Shown here piece after piece: positions 17,871 through 26,412 of a DNA stretch of 35,208 nt. Under the pieces are notes generated by a model that made no database searches, was not told the origin of the DNA, and saw only the letters and a list, made by a program, of their open reading frames with translations. This DNA comes from Parcubacteria group bacterium Gr01-1014_33 (GTDB lineage Bacteria > Patescibacteriota > Minisyncoccia > Sungbacterales > HO2-52-23), in the NCBI GenBank assembly GCA_007376125.1, contig VMFQ01000003.1:1-35208 (forward strand), read 5' to 3'. Both the position numbers and the translations under genes were made by a program. Each line of letters begins with the position of its first letter. The first letter of the stretch is position 1.

Positions 17871-18045
17871 GTCTTTAGAGGTCGTGGGCAATTTAAGGTA
17901 TGGGTAATGCCTTAATGGGGATTTTTACACCAGGGCATGCTGGATATTTAAATATTTAATATTTAAACGTTTCTGGTGTGTGCCTGGAAGAAATCCTAAC
18001 CTCCGTGTTCCTGAACCGGAGTAATTGCCCACGGCCTCTGGAGAT
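17871..18045 (+). ncRNA. Candidate structured ncRNA: 23-bp closing stem enclosing three hairpins; family not recognised
   Basis: P1 17871-17893/18023-18045; P2 17894-17901/17907-17914; P3 17919-17924/17991-17996 with ACACCAG 17927-17933/CTGGTGT 17973-17979 and TTTAAATAT/ATATTTAAA; P4 18001-18010/18013-18021. All imperfect pairs in P1 and P2 are G-U on the + strand. Confidence 0.65.
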
Positions 18046-18050
18046 ACCAA

Positions 18051-18152
18051 AAGAGTAATCTCGGAATTACAAATCAAACGCAAATATACGAATTTGAAAT
18101 TATTTGTATATTCGTATATTAATCTTAAATTTGTATATCCGCGATTACTCTT
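18051..18152. repeat. Inverted-repeat element IR-A (AAGAGTAATCTCGGAATTAC... / ...CGCGATTACTCTT)
   Basis: Shares a 36-nt identical left end and about 25-nt core with 19820-19932; overlaps the pilB stop codon. Confidence 0.9.
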
Positions 18153-19815
18153 ATGCTCCCACCACTCGATTGACCTCTTCAAAATCCGTAATCCCGATAA
18201 GAATTTTAAGAAGCCCGTCTTGGCGCATAGTGATTTGATTTTGACGTTCTCCCTCTTTCATTATCTCAAATTCTGACGGTTCGCGAAGCACTAATTGCTC
18301 CACATTTTTATCAACGAGGATAATCTCAAATACTCCGGATCTTCCTTTATATCCCGTATGATTGCAAAGGGGGCATCCGCCGCTGGCGGCGGCAAAAAGC
18401 GTCCAGAGCTGTTGTTCCGGCGTCGGGACTTTTTCAGGGAACGCGGCAAGCTCTTTTTTAATTTTTTCTTCCAATTCTCGCGTGAGGGTAAGAGCCGTTT
18501 TGCAATGTACGCAGAGTTTTCTTATGAGGCGCTGCGCCATGGAAACATTGATCGCGGGCGCAATAATGGAAGGGCGTACGCCCAAATCAAGAAGGCGGGG
18601 AATAGTGCCTGCGGCGTTATTGGTGTGCAGTGTGGAAAATACCAGGTGTCCGGTAAGAGAGGCGTGCATCGCGGTTTCCGCGGTTTCAAGGTCGCGGATC
18701 TCTCCCACTAAAATCACATCCGGGTCCTGGCGCACGATCGCGCGCAGGCCATTTGCAAAGTCGTACCCTTTTTCCGCGTCAACCTGCGTTTGTTCAATCC
18801 CCTCCAGGTGGTACTCAATCGGATCCTCAATGGTGATGATTTTGATCGTCGGCGAGTGTATTTTTTTTAAAAACGTATAGAGGGTGGTGGTTTTTCCGGA
18901 ACCGGTTGGGCCGGTCGTAAGGATCATGCCGTTTGGTTTTTTGAGCTCGGCGTCTATACATTCTGCGACCCAGGGCTGCATGCCAAGCTCTGAAAATTCC
19001 ACGCTTATTGATTTTGGGTTTAAGATCCTCATCACCACGTTTTCGCCGTCAGGTCCGGGAAGCGTGGAAACGCGAACCTCAATTTCAATCGTGCCGGTAC
19101 GTATGGTAAATCTCCCGTCTTGCGCTTTGTCTCGGATATTGAGTTTGAGCTCGGCAACGAGTTTTATGCGCGACAAGAGCAGGGCATAGAGTTTAAGCGG
19201 GACAAGGGCAACGTCCGCGAGTACGCCGTCAAGCCGGAACCGTATGCGCACCGTATCATGGCGCGGCTCTATGTGAATGTCGGAGGCGTCCAAGGCAAGG
19301 GCTCCGGCAAGAATTACCTCAAGCGTGTCGGTGATCCTCGTATGTTGAGTATCTTTGATCCGCGCGCTGATCTCGTCTGCTGTTTTTATCTCGCGCTGGA
19401 TTTGCTCAATTTTTTCGTGACTTACATGGATTGCGCCCGAAGGCGCGCGCGATTCTGCGGCAATTTTTTGATACAGCGCCCAGACGCGAGTAAGTCCTGA
19501 TTGCGATACTAAGAAAAGTTCCGGGATGTAGCGCTTTTCTTTAAGCGCGGCAAGAGTCTTGAGGGTTTCTTTGAAATCCGGATTACGGAGTCCTATTCGT
19601 ATCGTATTGCCGGTTTGCTGGAATATTGCCGTTTGACTCCGGCGCGCAGTCTCTTCCGAGATGATTTTTAACGCGTCCAGTTCAATGGGAAGGATGGTAA
19701 GATCGGCATACGGAAGGTCGTATTTTTGCGAGAGAATTTTGACGCTCTCCTCTTCCTCCTTTTTTCTAAGGGTTTCCAGTTTGCGCTGTGATTTTTCTTC
19801 AGGAAATAAGGGCAT
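18151..19815 (-). CDS. pilB: Type IV pilus assembly/type II secretion ATPase (PilB/GspE family)
   Basis: 554 aa; Walker A GPTGSGKTTTLYTFLKK, Asp box ITIEDPIEYHLEGIEQTQV, Walker B VRQDPDVILVGEIRDLETAETAM, zinc motif CVHC...CPLC. Confidence 0.95.
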   Translation of the reverse strand: MPLFPEEKSQRKLETLRKKEEEESVKILSQKYDLPYADLTILPIELDALKIISEETARRSQTAIFQQTGNTIRIGLRNPDFKETLKTLAALKEKRYIPELFLVSQSGLTRVWALYQKIAAESRAPSGAIHVSHEKIEQIQREIKTADEISARIKDTQHTRITDTLEVILAGALALDASDIHIEPRHDTVRIRFRLDGVLADVALVPLKLYALLLSRIKLVAELKLNIRDKAQDGRFTIRTGTIEIEVRVSTLPGPDGENVVMRILNPKSISVEFSELGMQPWVAECIDAELKKPNGMILTTGPTGSGKTTTLYTFLKKIHSPTIKIITIEDPIEYHLEGIEQTQVDAEKGYDFANGLRAIVRQDPDVILVGEIRDLETAETAMHASLTGHLVFSTLHTNNAAGTIPRLLDLGVRPSIIAPAINVSMAQRLIRKLCVHCKTALTLTRELEEKIKKELAAFPEKVPTPEQQLWTLFAAASGGCPLCNHTGYKGRSGVFEIILVDKNVEQLVLREPSEFEIMKEGERQNQITMRQDGLLKILIGITDFEEVNRVVGA

Positions 19816-19819
19816 CGGT

Positions 19820-19932
19820 AGTAATCTCGGAATTACAAATCAAACGCAAATATACAAACATACGAATAAGAATTCTCCTGATTTGTATATTCGTATATTA
19901 ATCTTACATTTCGTAATTCCGAGATTACTCTT
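19820..19932. repeat. Inverted-repeat element IR-B, second copy of the pilB-flanking element
   Basis: AGTAATCTCGGAATTAC and GTAATTCCGAGATTACT perfect 17-bp terminal inverted repeats. Confidence 0.92.
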
Positions 19933-19940
19933 ATTGTAAA

Positions 19941-21062
19941 TCAAAGCGCCTCGCCGAGTAAAGGCGAGAGGTATTCCTCTGCTTCTTGAAAAGTGGCGAA
20001 CGTACGCGTGAGGCGGAATAGGGATGCGGCGTTTTCTCCCTCCGCGCGGGCGCGTATGCGCGTACGGGTTTCTTCGGTTCCTGTGATATCGGCGCGAATT
20101 TTTTTTGTTTCCGGATCCTGCCAGACGAGCGCGATCGCATGGGCAAAGCCAAATTCTTTTTTTATATGCGCGGCGGTAGCCGGAATATCCCGCGAAGAGC
20201 GGTTTGTTTTTTCAAAATCCTCGCGCGTGAGAAAAGACCAGACAATATGTCGGTCGCGGGAGACCTTTGAGCGTACGGACGCGCGGCCGAAAAGTTGGAG
20301 GAGCGTGATGTCGCGTCCGTTGCTTTCTAGCGCGAGCGCTTTTTCATAGTCCGCTCCGTTCTGGAGGAGGGAAGCGGCGCGGGTAAATGTTTCCGGTTGG
20401 AGAGTAATAGCGGAAAACGCATTGGTGTGTTCAAGGATTCCGGCAAGAAGCAGTGTGCTTATATCAGGCGTAAGCTCCTGCGGCCGCCAATCTCGTATCA
20501 CGAGCGATACAATTTCAGACACCGCCGCATGCGCGGTTTCGGTAAGATGTATAGTGCCGTAGCCGGTATTTTCAGGCGAGGAGTCAATATTAATAACCGG
20601 ATTTTGCGCGAAAAAATCAGGATCAAGACCGGTGCTCGCCTTAAGCGGCTCAATGTCGGGTATGCCGATCGCAATCACGGTATCACATTGGGTCTTACCG
20701 GGATGAAATGAGATTGATCCTTCTTGGATGGGGATGGATTTCGGGGAAAGAGTGATATCAATGTGGTCTTCTTGCTTCTCATAGCGGAGCTGGGAGACGG
20801 GTGACTGAATGGTATCAACGGAGATCACAAATTCTTTGGGGAGCGCTTGGGCGGATGCAAGCGCGGTAAAAGGCGTATCCGACATGTGGAAACGAGTAAG
20901 AGTCGGAAGCGGAAGAGGAAATCCGACAATCTTCCCTTGATGCAGAAGAACGCGATTCAGCACCTCTGCGCTTGCGAGTATATCTAATCCGGCGTGTGCG
21001 GGAATGATAATTCCCACATGTTCGCTTTTTTCAAATACATCTATTGCGTTTTGCATGTCCAT
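19941..21062 (-). CDS. DHH phosphoesterase-like (NrnA-fold) protein with degenerate catalytic motifs
   Basis: Fold-level motifs (VGIIIPAHAGLDILASAEVL, FVISVDT, LLLAGILEHTNAF...PETFTRAA) but DHH replaced by IDSSPENTGYG. Start at MDMQNAIDVFEKSE. Confidence 0.7.
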   Translation of the reverse strand: MDMQNAIDVFEKSEHVGIIIPAHAGLDILASAEVLNRVLLHQGKIVGFPLPLPTLTRFHMSDTPFTALASAQALPKEFVISVDTIQSPVSQLRYEKQEDHIDITLSPKSIPIQEGSISFHPGKTQCDTVIAIGIPDIEPLKASTGLDPDFFAQNPVINIDSSPENTGYGTIHLTETAHAAVSEIVSLVIRDWRPQELTPDISTLLLAGILEHTNAFSAITLQPETFTRAASLLQNGADYEKALALESNGRDITLLQLFGRASVRSKVSRDRHIVWSFLTREDFEKTNRSSRDIPATAAHIKKEFGFAHAIALVWQDPETKKIRADITGTEETRTRIRARAEGENAASLFRLTRTFATFQEAEEYLSPLLGEAL

Positions 21063-21075
21063 AGTAATACACGAA

Positions 21076-21148
21076 CCCCGTAATACAACCTCGACTGTCC
21101 CGCTGAAAGCGGGACAAAAGCGAAGCTTGTCGAGGTTGATATACGGGG
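21076..21148. repeat. Inverted repeat CCCCGTAATACAACCTCGAC...GTCGAGGTTGATATACGGGG with inner TGTCCCGCT/AGCGGGACA hairpin
   Basis: Direct reading; lies upstream of the DHH-like gene and is translated in the over-long ORF. Confidence 0.88.
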
Positions 21149-21337
21149 CGAACAGACACGAACCTAAGGAGCACGAACAGCTCAAACAGAAAGACACGAA
21201 CAGACACGAATAATTGCTATTTAAGCTGTTGGTATGCCCGGTGTGTGTCTCATTTACCCATTCGTAGCGCGGGCGCGGGAAAAGTCAACACAAGAAATGT
21301 GGATAACTTTTTAATACACTGTAACCCCTCACACCTA

Positions 21338-21497
21338 TCATTGCGAGTCCCGCTGATAAAAACGAGTAACAATCGTTTTTATGGACGCGGCAATCTCATC
21401 CTCGGAATGGTCGATTACTCGGAAGTCAAGATTGCTTCGGAGAAATGATTGGAAAAAATGATTGCCAACCATTTTCTCTCATTTTTCCTCGCAATGA
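21338..21497. repeat. REP-like inverted repeat TCATTGCGAG...CTCGCAATGA
   Basis: Shares the end motif with 5797-5844 and 15717-15821. Confidence 0.85.
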
Positions 21498-21531
21498 CGG
21501 ACAGGGCCGTGAGGGGATACAACACGCCCTC

Positions 21532-21560
21532 TTGATTTTTGTATGAATATATTGTATTAT
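21532..21560 (+). promoter_or_regulatory. Promoter TTGATT-17-TATTAT upstream of the lipoprotein gene
   Basis: TTGATT 21532-21537, TATTAT 21555-21560; Shine-Dalgarno-like AAGGAGAGCGA before the ATG at 21611. Confidence 0.65.
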
Positions 21561-21610
21561 TTCTTTAGAAAAATTGCAAGAGACGGGCAAAAGCGCGAAA
21601 GGAGAGCGAA

Positions 21611-21956
21611 ATGAGGGAAATAGCTCTTTTTATTGGTATTATATTATTTGTGGGTGTAGGGCAATTTATCGGCGGGTGCGTGGCAGTAGTAAGGGAATAT
21701 CAAGTTCCTGCTGTTCCTCCCGCAGTGCAACAGTACTACTACTCTCCTGATCCTTTCGGATACCCTGGCGGCCTGTCAGTTGATCTATATATATCAGGGC
21801 AAACATGGAAAACACCACAAGAGACACCACTACGGGAAAAAACGGTTTATAGTAATTCCCGTAGTACCTGTTATTCCTCTCTATCCTTATTATGCTCCGC
21901 GAGTGGCTCCTTTACCACGGGTTCTGCTAATGCCGCCTGTTCTGCCAATGCGCTAA
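21611..21956 (+). pseudogene. Probable lipoprotein gene with a frameshift in a (TA)4 tract
   Basis: Signal peptide and lipobox-like MREIALFIGIILFVGVGQFIGGC; the biased, protein-like reading continues in the +1 frame after about 21792 (GKHGKHHKRHHYGKKRFIVIPVVPVIPLYPYYAPRVAPLPRVLLMPPVLPMR*) to the TAA at 21954-21956. Confidence 0.6.
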
Positions 21957-22054
21957 TAGTTCTTTTTATCATTCTATTCCGGCAACAAAAAAATGCGTTG
22001 GCGGAATTTTTTAAAAATTAACCTCTCGAAAATCTTTAAGAAATACGTTATTCT

Positions 22055-22567
22055 ATGAGTATGCGGACTATCACGACAAAAACTCCTACCGAGACGAAAA
22101 AGATCGCTTCTCTTCTCGCAAAAACAGCGTTGCATGTATCGGGTCCGCGGCCTCTTGTAATTGCGCTTGTGGGAAATCTTGGAGTCGGGAAAACCGCGTT
22201 TGCGCAAGGATTCGCAAAAGGATGTGGGATTAAGGAAAAAGTGCGAAGCCCCACGTTTGTTCTTATGAAAACGTATCGCATCCGGAAGAATGTTTCTTCT
22301 TCCTTGCGGCAGTTTGCGCGTCTTATCCATATTGATTGCTATCGTCTAAATACGCCGCGCGAGCTTTTGCACATCGGGTTTGCCGAAGTAAAGCGCGACC
22401 AACATGCGATTATTCTTATTGAATGGGCGGACAGGATAAAAAAAATTCTCCCAAAAGATACGGCGTGGATCCGATTCGCCCACGGACAAAAAATAAACGA
22501 GCGGAGTATTGCGATGGAAACTGGAATCTGGGAAAGAGGGAGGAGGGGAATAAGGATAAGAAAGTAA
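22055..22567 (+). CDS. tsaE: tRNA threonylcarbamoyladenosine biosynthesis ATPase TsaE
   Basis: GNLGVGKTAFAQGFAKG, SPTFVLMKTYRI, HIDCYRL, IILIEWADRI. Confidence 0.92.
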   Translation: MSMRTITTKTPTETKKIASLLAKTALHVSGPRPLVIALVGNLGVGKTAFAQGFAKGCGIKEKVRSPTFVLMKTYRIRKNVSSSLRQFARLIHIDCYRLNTPRELLHIGFAEVKRDQHAIILIEWADRIKKILPKDTAWIRFAHGQKINERSIAMETGIWERGRRGIRIRK

Positions 22568-22573
22568 AAAGGT

Positions 22574-23593
22574 ATGGATGTGGAAAATAAAATTACAATA
22601 CTTACTCCGGACGGCTGGACTGATTATGCGCTCCTTGACTCGGGTAACGGGAAAAAACTGGAGCGGTTTGGCGCATACACATTTGCGCGTCCGGAGGCGC
22701 AAGCATTATGGCGGCCAAAGATGTCTTTGCGGGAATGGCAAAACGCGGATGGAATTTTTACCGCATCTTCGGAAGAGGGGAACGGAAAATGGGAATTGAA
22801 AACGCGCGTTCCAGCGCGTTGGGAAATGGGCTACGGCAAACTCCGATTTTTCGCGCGGGCGACGCGGTTTCGCCACTTGGGAGTATTTCCGGAACAGGCG
22901 GTGCATTGGAATTGGATATTTTATTTGGTGGCAAAAGAAAAGCGCCCGATAAACCCCCACACCTATTTCCCGCAACAATCTTCAATGGTTCTTTCTGAAC
23001 CGGATACCCATATCCTCGGGAAAGAAAATTTTTCACAGAAAGCCAACCCTCGCCAAAATCAGCGGGAAATAAGTGTGGGGGTAAAAATACTTGATCTTTT
23101 CGGCTATACCGGCATTGCCACACTTTCCGCGGGGCTTGGGGGAGCGGAAGTGACGTATGTGGATGCGTCTCCAAAGGCAATGCAATGGGCGCGGGAAAAT
23201 CAAACGCTTTCGGGACTTGCCAAAAAGCCGATCCGATGGATCGCGGACGATGCGCTTAAATTTATCAAACGTGAAGTAAGGCGTGGGGCGCGCTATGATG
23301 GGTTTATTATTGATCCGCCGAAATTCGGGCGCGGTCCCAAAGGGGAAATCTGGGATTTTTATACATCACTTCCTCCGCTTTTGAATGAATGCCGTTCGCT
23401 TTTTTCAGACAATCTTTTATTTGTCGCGCTTACGAGTTACGCAATGCGCATGTCTTCCGTGAGCATCCGGCAGATGCTTGAAGAAATGGTGCACGCACGC
23501 GGAGGCGAGATTGAATCGGGTGAATTAGCCGTCCAAGAAGAAAATAGGGGAAGGATTTTGTCGCAGGCAATATTTGCGAGATGGACACGGTAG
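22574..23593 (+). CDS. Class I SAM-dependent rRNA methyltransferase (RlmI-like)
   Basis: ILDLFGYTGIATLSAGLGGAEVTYVDASPKAMQWARENQ, FIIDPPKFGRGPKGEIWDF. Confidence 0.88.
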   Translation: MDVENKITILTPDGWTDYALLDSGNGKKLERFGAYTFARPEAQALWRPKMSLREWQNADGIFTASSEEGNGKWELKTRVPARWEMGYGKLRFFARATRFRHLGVFPEQAVHWNWIFYLVAKEKRPINPHTYFPQQSSMVLSEPDTHILGKENFSQKANPRQNQREISVGVKILDLFGYTGIATLSAGLGGAEVTYVDASPKAMQWARENQTLSGLAKKPIRWIADDALKFIKREVRRGARYDGFIIDPPKFGRGPKGEIWDFYTSLPPLLNECRSLFSDNLLFVALTSYAMRMSSVSIRQMLEEMVHARGGEIESGELAVQEENRGRILSQAIFARWTR

Positions 23594-23710
23594 ACGTAAC
23601 ACCAACACGCGAACGCGCGCGAACAACGCTAATAATTAAGGAAGTCTATTCGCGTCATTCGCATACATTCGCGTATTGGCGTTATAATAATTTGTATTTC
23701 CTGCTAAATT

Positions 23711-26362
23711 ATGAAAAAAGTAATTCTCATTGATGCCCATGCCTTAATCCATCGCGCGTACCATGCGCTTCCGCCTTTGACGAGCGCGGGAGGGGAGATG
23801 GTAAATGCAGTATATGGATTTACTTCCATACTTTTGCGGATTATCCGCGAACTAAAACCCGATTATATCGCGGCGGCGTTTGATTTGCCCGGCCCCACGT
23901 TCCGGCATCTCGCGTACGAGGACTATAAAGCAACTCGCCCGAAAGCGCCGGATGATCTTATCAGCCAGTTTGCGAAAGTAAAAGAAATGACGGCCGCGTT
24001 CCAAATTCCGATTTTTGAAAAAGAAGGGTATGAGGCGGATGACGTGATTGGGACACTTGTAAAAAAACTGGAACGGGAAAAAGACACGGAAACGATTATC
24101 ATTACCGGAGATATGGATGCGCTCCAGCTTGTGGGGCCTCGCGTTCACGTCTATACGATGAAAAAAGGGATCACCGAAACCGCAATCTACGATGAACCAG
24201 CGGTGCGCGCGCGTTACGGGCTTACGCCTTCCCAGATTGCTGATTTGAAAGCGTTTAAGGGCGATGCGTCGGATAACATCAAGGGAGTAAAAGGGATCGG
24301 AGAGAAAACTGCGGCTGATCTTGTGAGCCGGTTCGGATCGGTTGAGGGAGTATACGCGGCATTGCAAAGAGGCGCGAACGATATTTCAGAATCGGTCGCG
24401 GAAAAACTTCGCGCCGGAGAAAAAGACGCATTCTTTTCAAAAGAGCTTGCCACGATCCATTCAGGCGTTCCGCTTGATTTTTCGCTTACTGCGATTGAAT
24501 GGAAAAACGGAAGCGCTACCGAAGAAGTGCGGACGATCCTCCAAAAATTCGGGTTCACAAGTCTTTTGAAGCGCGTAGAAGCCGGAGGGGACGCGGGATC
24601 TCGTCCCGCTCAAAAAAAGGCGAAAAATAAGGCTACATCGTTAGAAAATGCCCAAGGGTCTCTTCTTGATGTTGCTGTGGCCGCTTCTCCTTCGCGCACG
24701 GTGTTGAAAACAATGAGCGATGTGGCGCGCGTTATTGCGGATAAAAAAGGAAAAGAATGGGGGCTTATTCTCTCTTCTCCGGATTCGCTTTTACTCATCT
24801 CTCAAAAAGGAGAAGCGGCAGAAATTGGGCGCGCGCTTTTCAAAGAAAAAAAAGTAAAAAAGTTTTTGGAAGAAAACAGTTTTGCAGTACACGACGGGAA
24901 AACAATAATCCATTTTTTGCGGAAATTTGAAATTCAGTTGGAAGAAATCGCATTTGACAGCATGATTGCGGGACATCTTACAAGCGAAACAACTCTGCGC
25001 GATTTCTCGTATAAGGGAATTATAGAGAGCGCGCGCGCAGGCTCTTTTTCCGCGGGCGCGGGAGACGCATTCAGCCGATTTTTTGAACTTAAAAAAAGTG
25101 TGGAAGCAAAAATCGCGCTTTTTAACCTTCACCGCGTATATTACAAAATAGAACTGCCTTTAATCCGCATTCTTGCGGACATGGAAGAGCGCGGGATTCT
25201 GATTGACGCGCCATTTTTAAAAAAACTTTCAAGAGTCCTTGAAAAAGGTCTTGCCGCGCTCACTCAAGAAATTTATTCTCTTGCGGGCGAGCAGTTTAAC
25301 ATAAATTCTTCCCAACAGCTCTCGCGAATCCTTTTTGACATACTGCAATTAAAAACGCGCGGGCTTCGCAAGACCGAAAAAGGAGGCGTAGTCTCCACGC
25401 GCGAGTCCGAACTTGAGAAATTAAAAAATAGTCACCCGATTATCGTCCCTATTTTAAAATACCGCGAACTTACGAAATTAAAAACAACGTATGTGGATGT
25501 ACTGCCGGAACTCGCGGATTCAAAAACCGGACGGCTCCATACCACGTTTAACCAAATCGGAGCGTCCACCGGACGACTTTCTTCTTCGGATCCCAATCTC
25601 CAAAATATCCCGATACTATCCGAGTATGGGCGCGAGGTAAGAAAAGCGTTTATCGCAGAAAAAGGATTTTTACTCGTGTCGTGCGACTATTCGCAAATAG
25701 AGCTCCGGGTTGCCGCGCATATTGCACACGACGAGAAAATGATACACGCGTTTCAAAACGGGATGGACATTCATAAGATGACAGCGGCGGAAGTCTACAA
25801 TGTCTCGCTTGATAAAGTAACGCCGGAACTTCGGCGCGCGGCGAAAACATTAAACTTCGGCGTGTTATACGGCATGGGGCCGCACGCATTTGCCGAGTCC
25901 ACAGGACTTTCCATGACGGACGCAAAAAAATTTATTGACGAGTATTTCCGTGATTTTTCCGGAATCCGCGCGTATATAGAAAACACCAAACAATTTGCGC
26001 GGGAAAACGGGTATGTGGAAACGCTTTTCGGCAGACGTCGTTATATCCCCGAGATTCTCTCTCCTAATTGGCAGATAAAACGAGAAGCGGAGCGGATGGC
26101 CGTAAACATGCCGATTCAAGGGACGGCAACCGGAGACATTGTAAAAATGGCGATGGTCGCGGTTGATAAATGGATCCGCAAAGAAAAACTCTCTAAAAAC
26201 GTGCGGATGCTTTTGCAAGTCCACGACGAGCTTTTATTTGAGATTAAAGAGCCACTCGCGGAAAGAGTTGTTCCAAAAATAAAAGAAATTATGGAGGGAG
26301 TGAATAAACTTAAAGTCCCGCTTGTGGTGGATGTGAAGATGGGGAAGAGTTGGGATAAGTAG
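23711..26362 (+). CDS. polA: DNA polymerase I with 5'-3' exonuclease; central 3'-5' exonuclease domain apparently lacks catalytic acidic motifs
   Basis: 883 aa; N-terminal FEN-like domain (LIDAHALIHRAYHALPPLTS, GDASDNIKGVKGIGEKTA), PolA motifs (SCDYSQIELRVAAHIA, RRAAKTLNFGVLYGMGPHAFA, MLLQVHDELLFEI). Confidence 0.97.
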   Translation: MKKVILIDAHALIHRAYHALPPLTSAGGEMVNAVYGFTSILLRIIRELKPDYIAAAFDLPGPTFRHLAYEDYKATRPKAPDDLISQFAKVKEMTAAFQIPIFEKEGYEADDVIGTLVKKLEREKDTETIIITGDMDALQLVGPRVHVYTMKKGITETAIYDEPAVRARYGLTPSQIADLKAFKGDASDNIKGVKGIGEKTAADLVSRFGSVEGVYAALQRGANDISESVAEKLRAGEKDAFFSKELATIHSGVPLDFSLTAIEWKNGSATEEVRTILQKFGFTSLLKRVEAGGDAGSRPAQKKAKNKATSLENAQGSLLDVAVAASPSRTVLKTMSDVARVIADKKGKEWGLILSSPDSLLLISQKGEAAEIGRALFKEKKVKKFLEENSFAVHDGKTIIHFLRKFEIQLEEIAFDSMIAGHLTSETTLRDFSYKGIIESARAGSFSAGAGDAFSRFFELKKSVEAKIALFNLHRVYYKIELPLIRILADMEERGILIDAPFLKKLSRVLEKGLAALTQEIYSLAGEQFNINSSQQLSRILFDILQLKTRGLRKTEKGGVVSTRESELEKLKNSHPIIVPILKYRELTKLKTTYVDVLPELADSKTGRLHTTFNQIGASTGRLSSSDPNLQNIPILSEYGREVRKAFIAEKGFLLVSCDYSQIELRVAAHIAHDEKMIHAFQNGMDIHKMTAAEVYNVSLDKVTPELRRAAKTLNFGVLYGMGPHAFAESTGLSMTDAKKFIDEYFRDFSGIRAYIENTKQFARENGYVETLFGRRRYIPEILSPNWQIKREAERMAVNMPIQGTATGDIVKMAMVAVDKWIRKEKLSKNVRMLLQVHDELLFEIKEPLAERVVPKIKEIMEGVNKLKVPLVVDVKMGKSWDK

Positions 26363-26376
26363 ACACACATTCTTCA

Positions 26377-26406
26377 TTGACTTTAAGGATTTCTATCTGG
26401 TATACT
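26377..26406 (+). promoter_or_regulatory. Promoter TTGACT-18-TATACT (extended TGG) of the TA/kinase operon, 6 nt from the ATG
   Basis: Direct reading. Confidence 0.75.
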
Positions 26407-26412
26407 TAAAAT

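Noticed and set aside
17871-18045. RNase P RNA, SRP RNA or tmRNA identity for the ncRNA candidate
   Set aside because: I found no GAGGAAAGUCC-type RNase P core, no GGUCAGG..GGAAGGNAGCAGCC SRP loop, and no tRNA-like domain or tag reading frame. 6S RNA could not be excluded by eye.
23594-23700. Inverted repeat CCAACACGCGAACG.../...CATTCGCGTATTGG before polA as a regulatory RNA
   Set aside because: The arms are imperfect and low complexity, and repeats of the CGCGAA type are common in such gaps. The evidence was too weak to report beyond noting it.
23852-26370. Several minus-strand ORFs of 60-170 aa opposite polA
   Set aside because: They are antisense shadows of a well-supported polA gene, with no recognisable domains or start signals.
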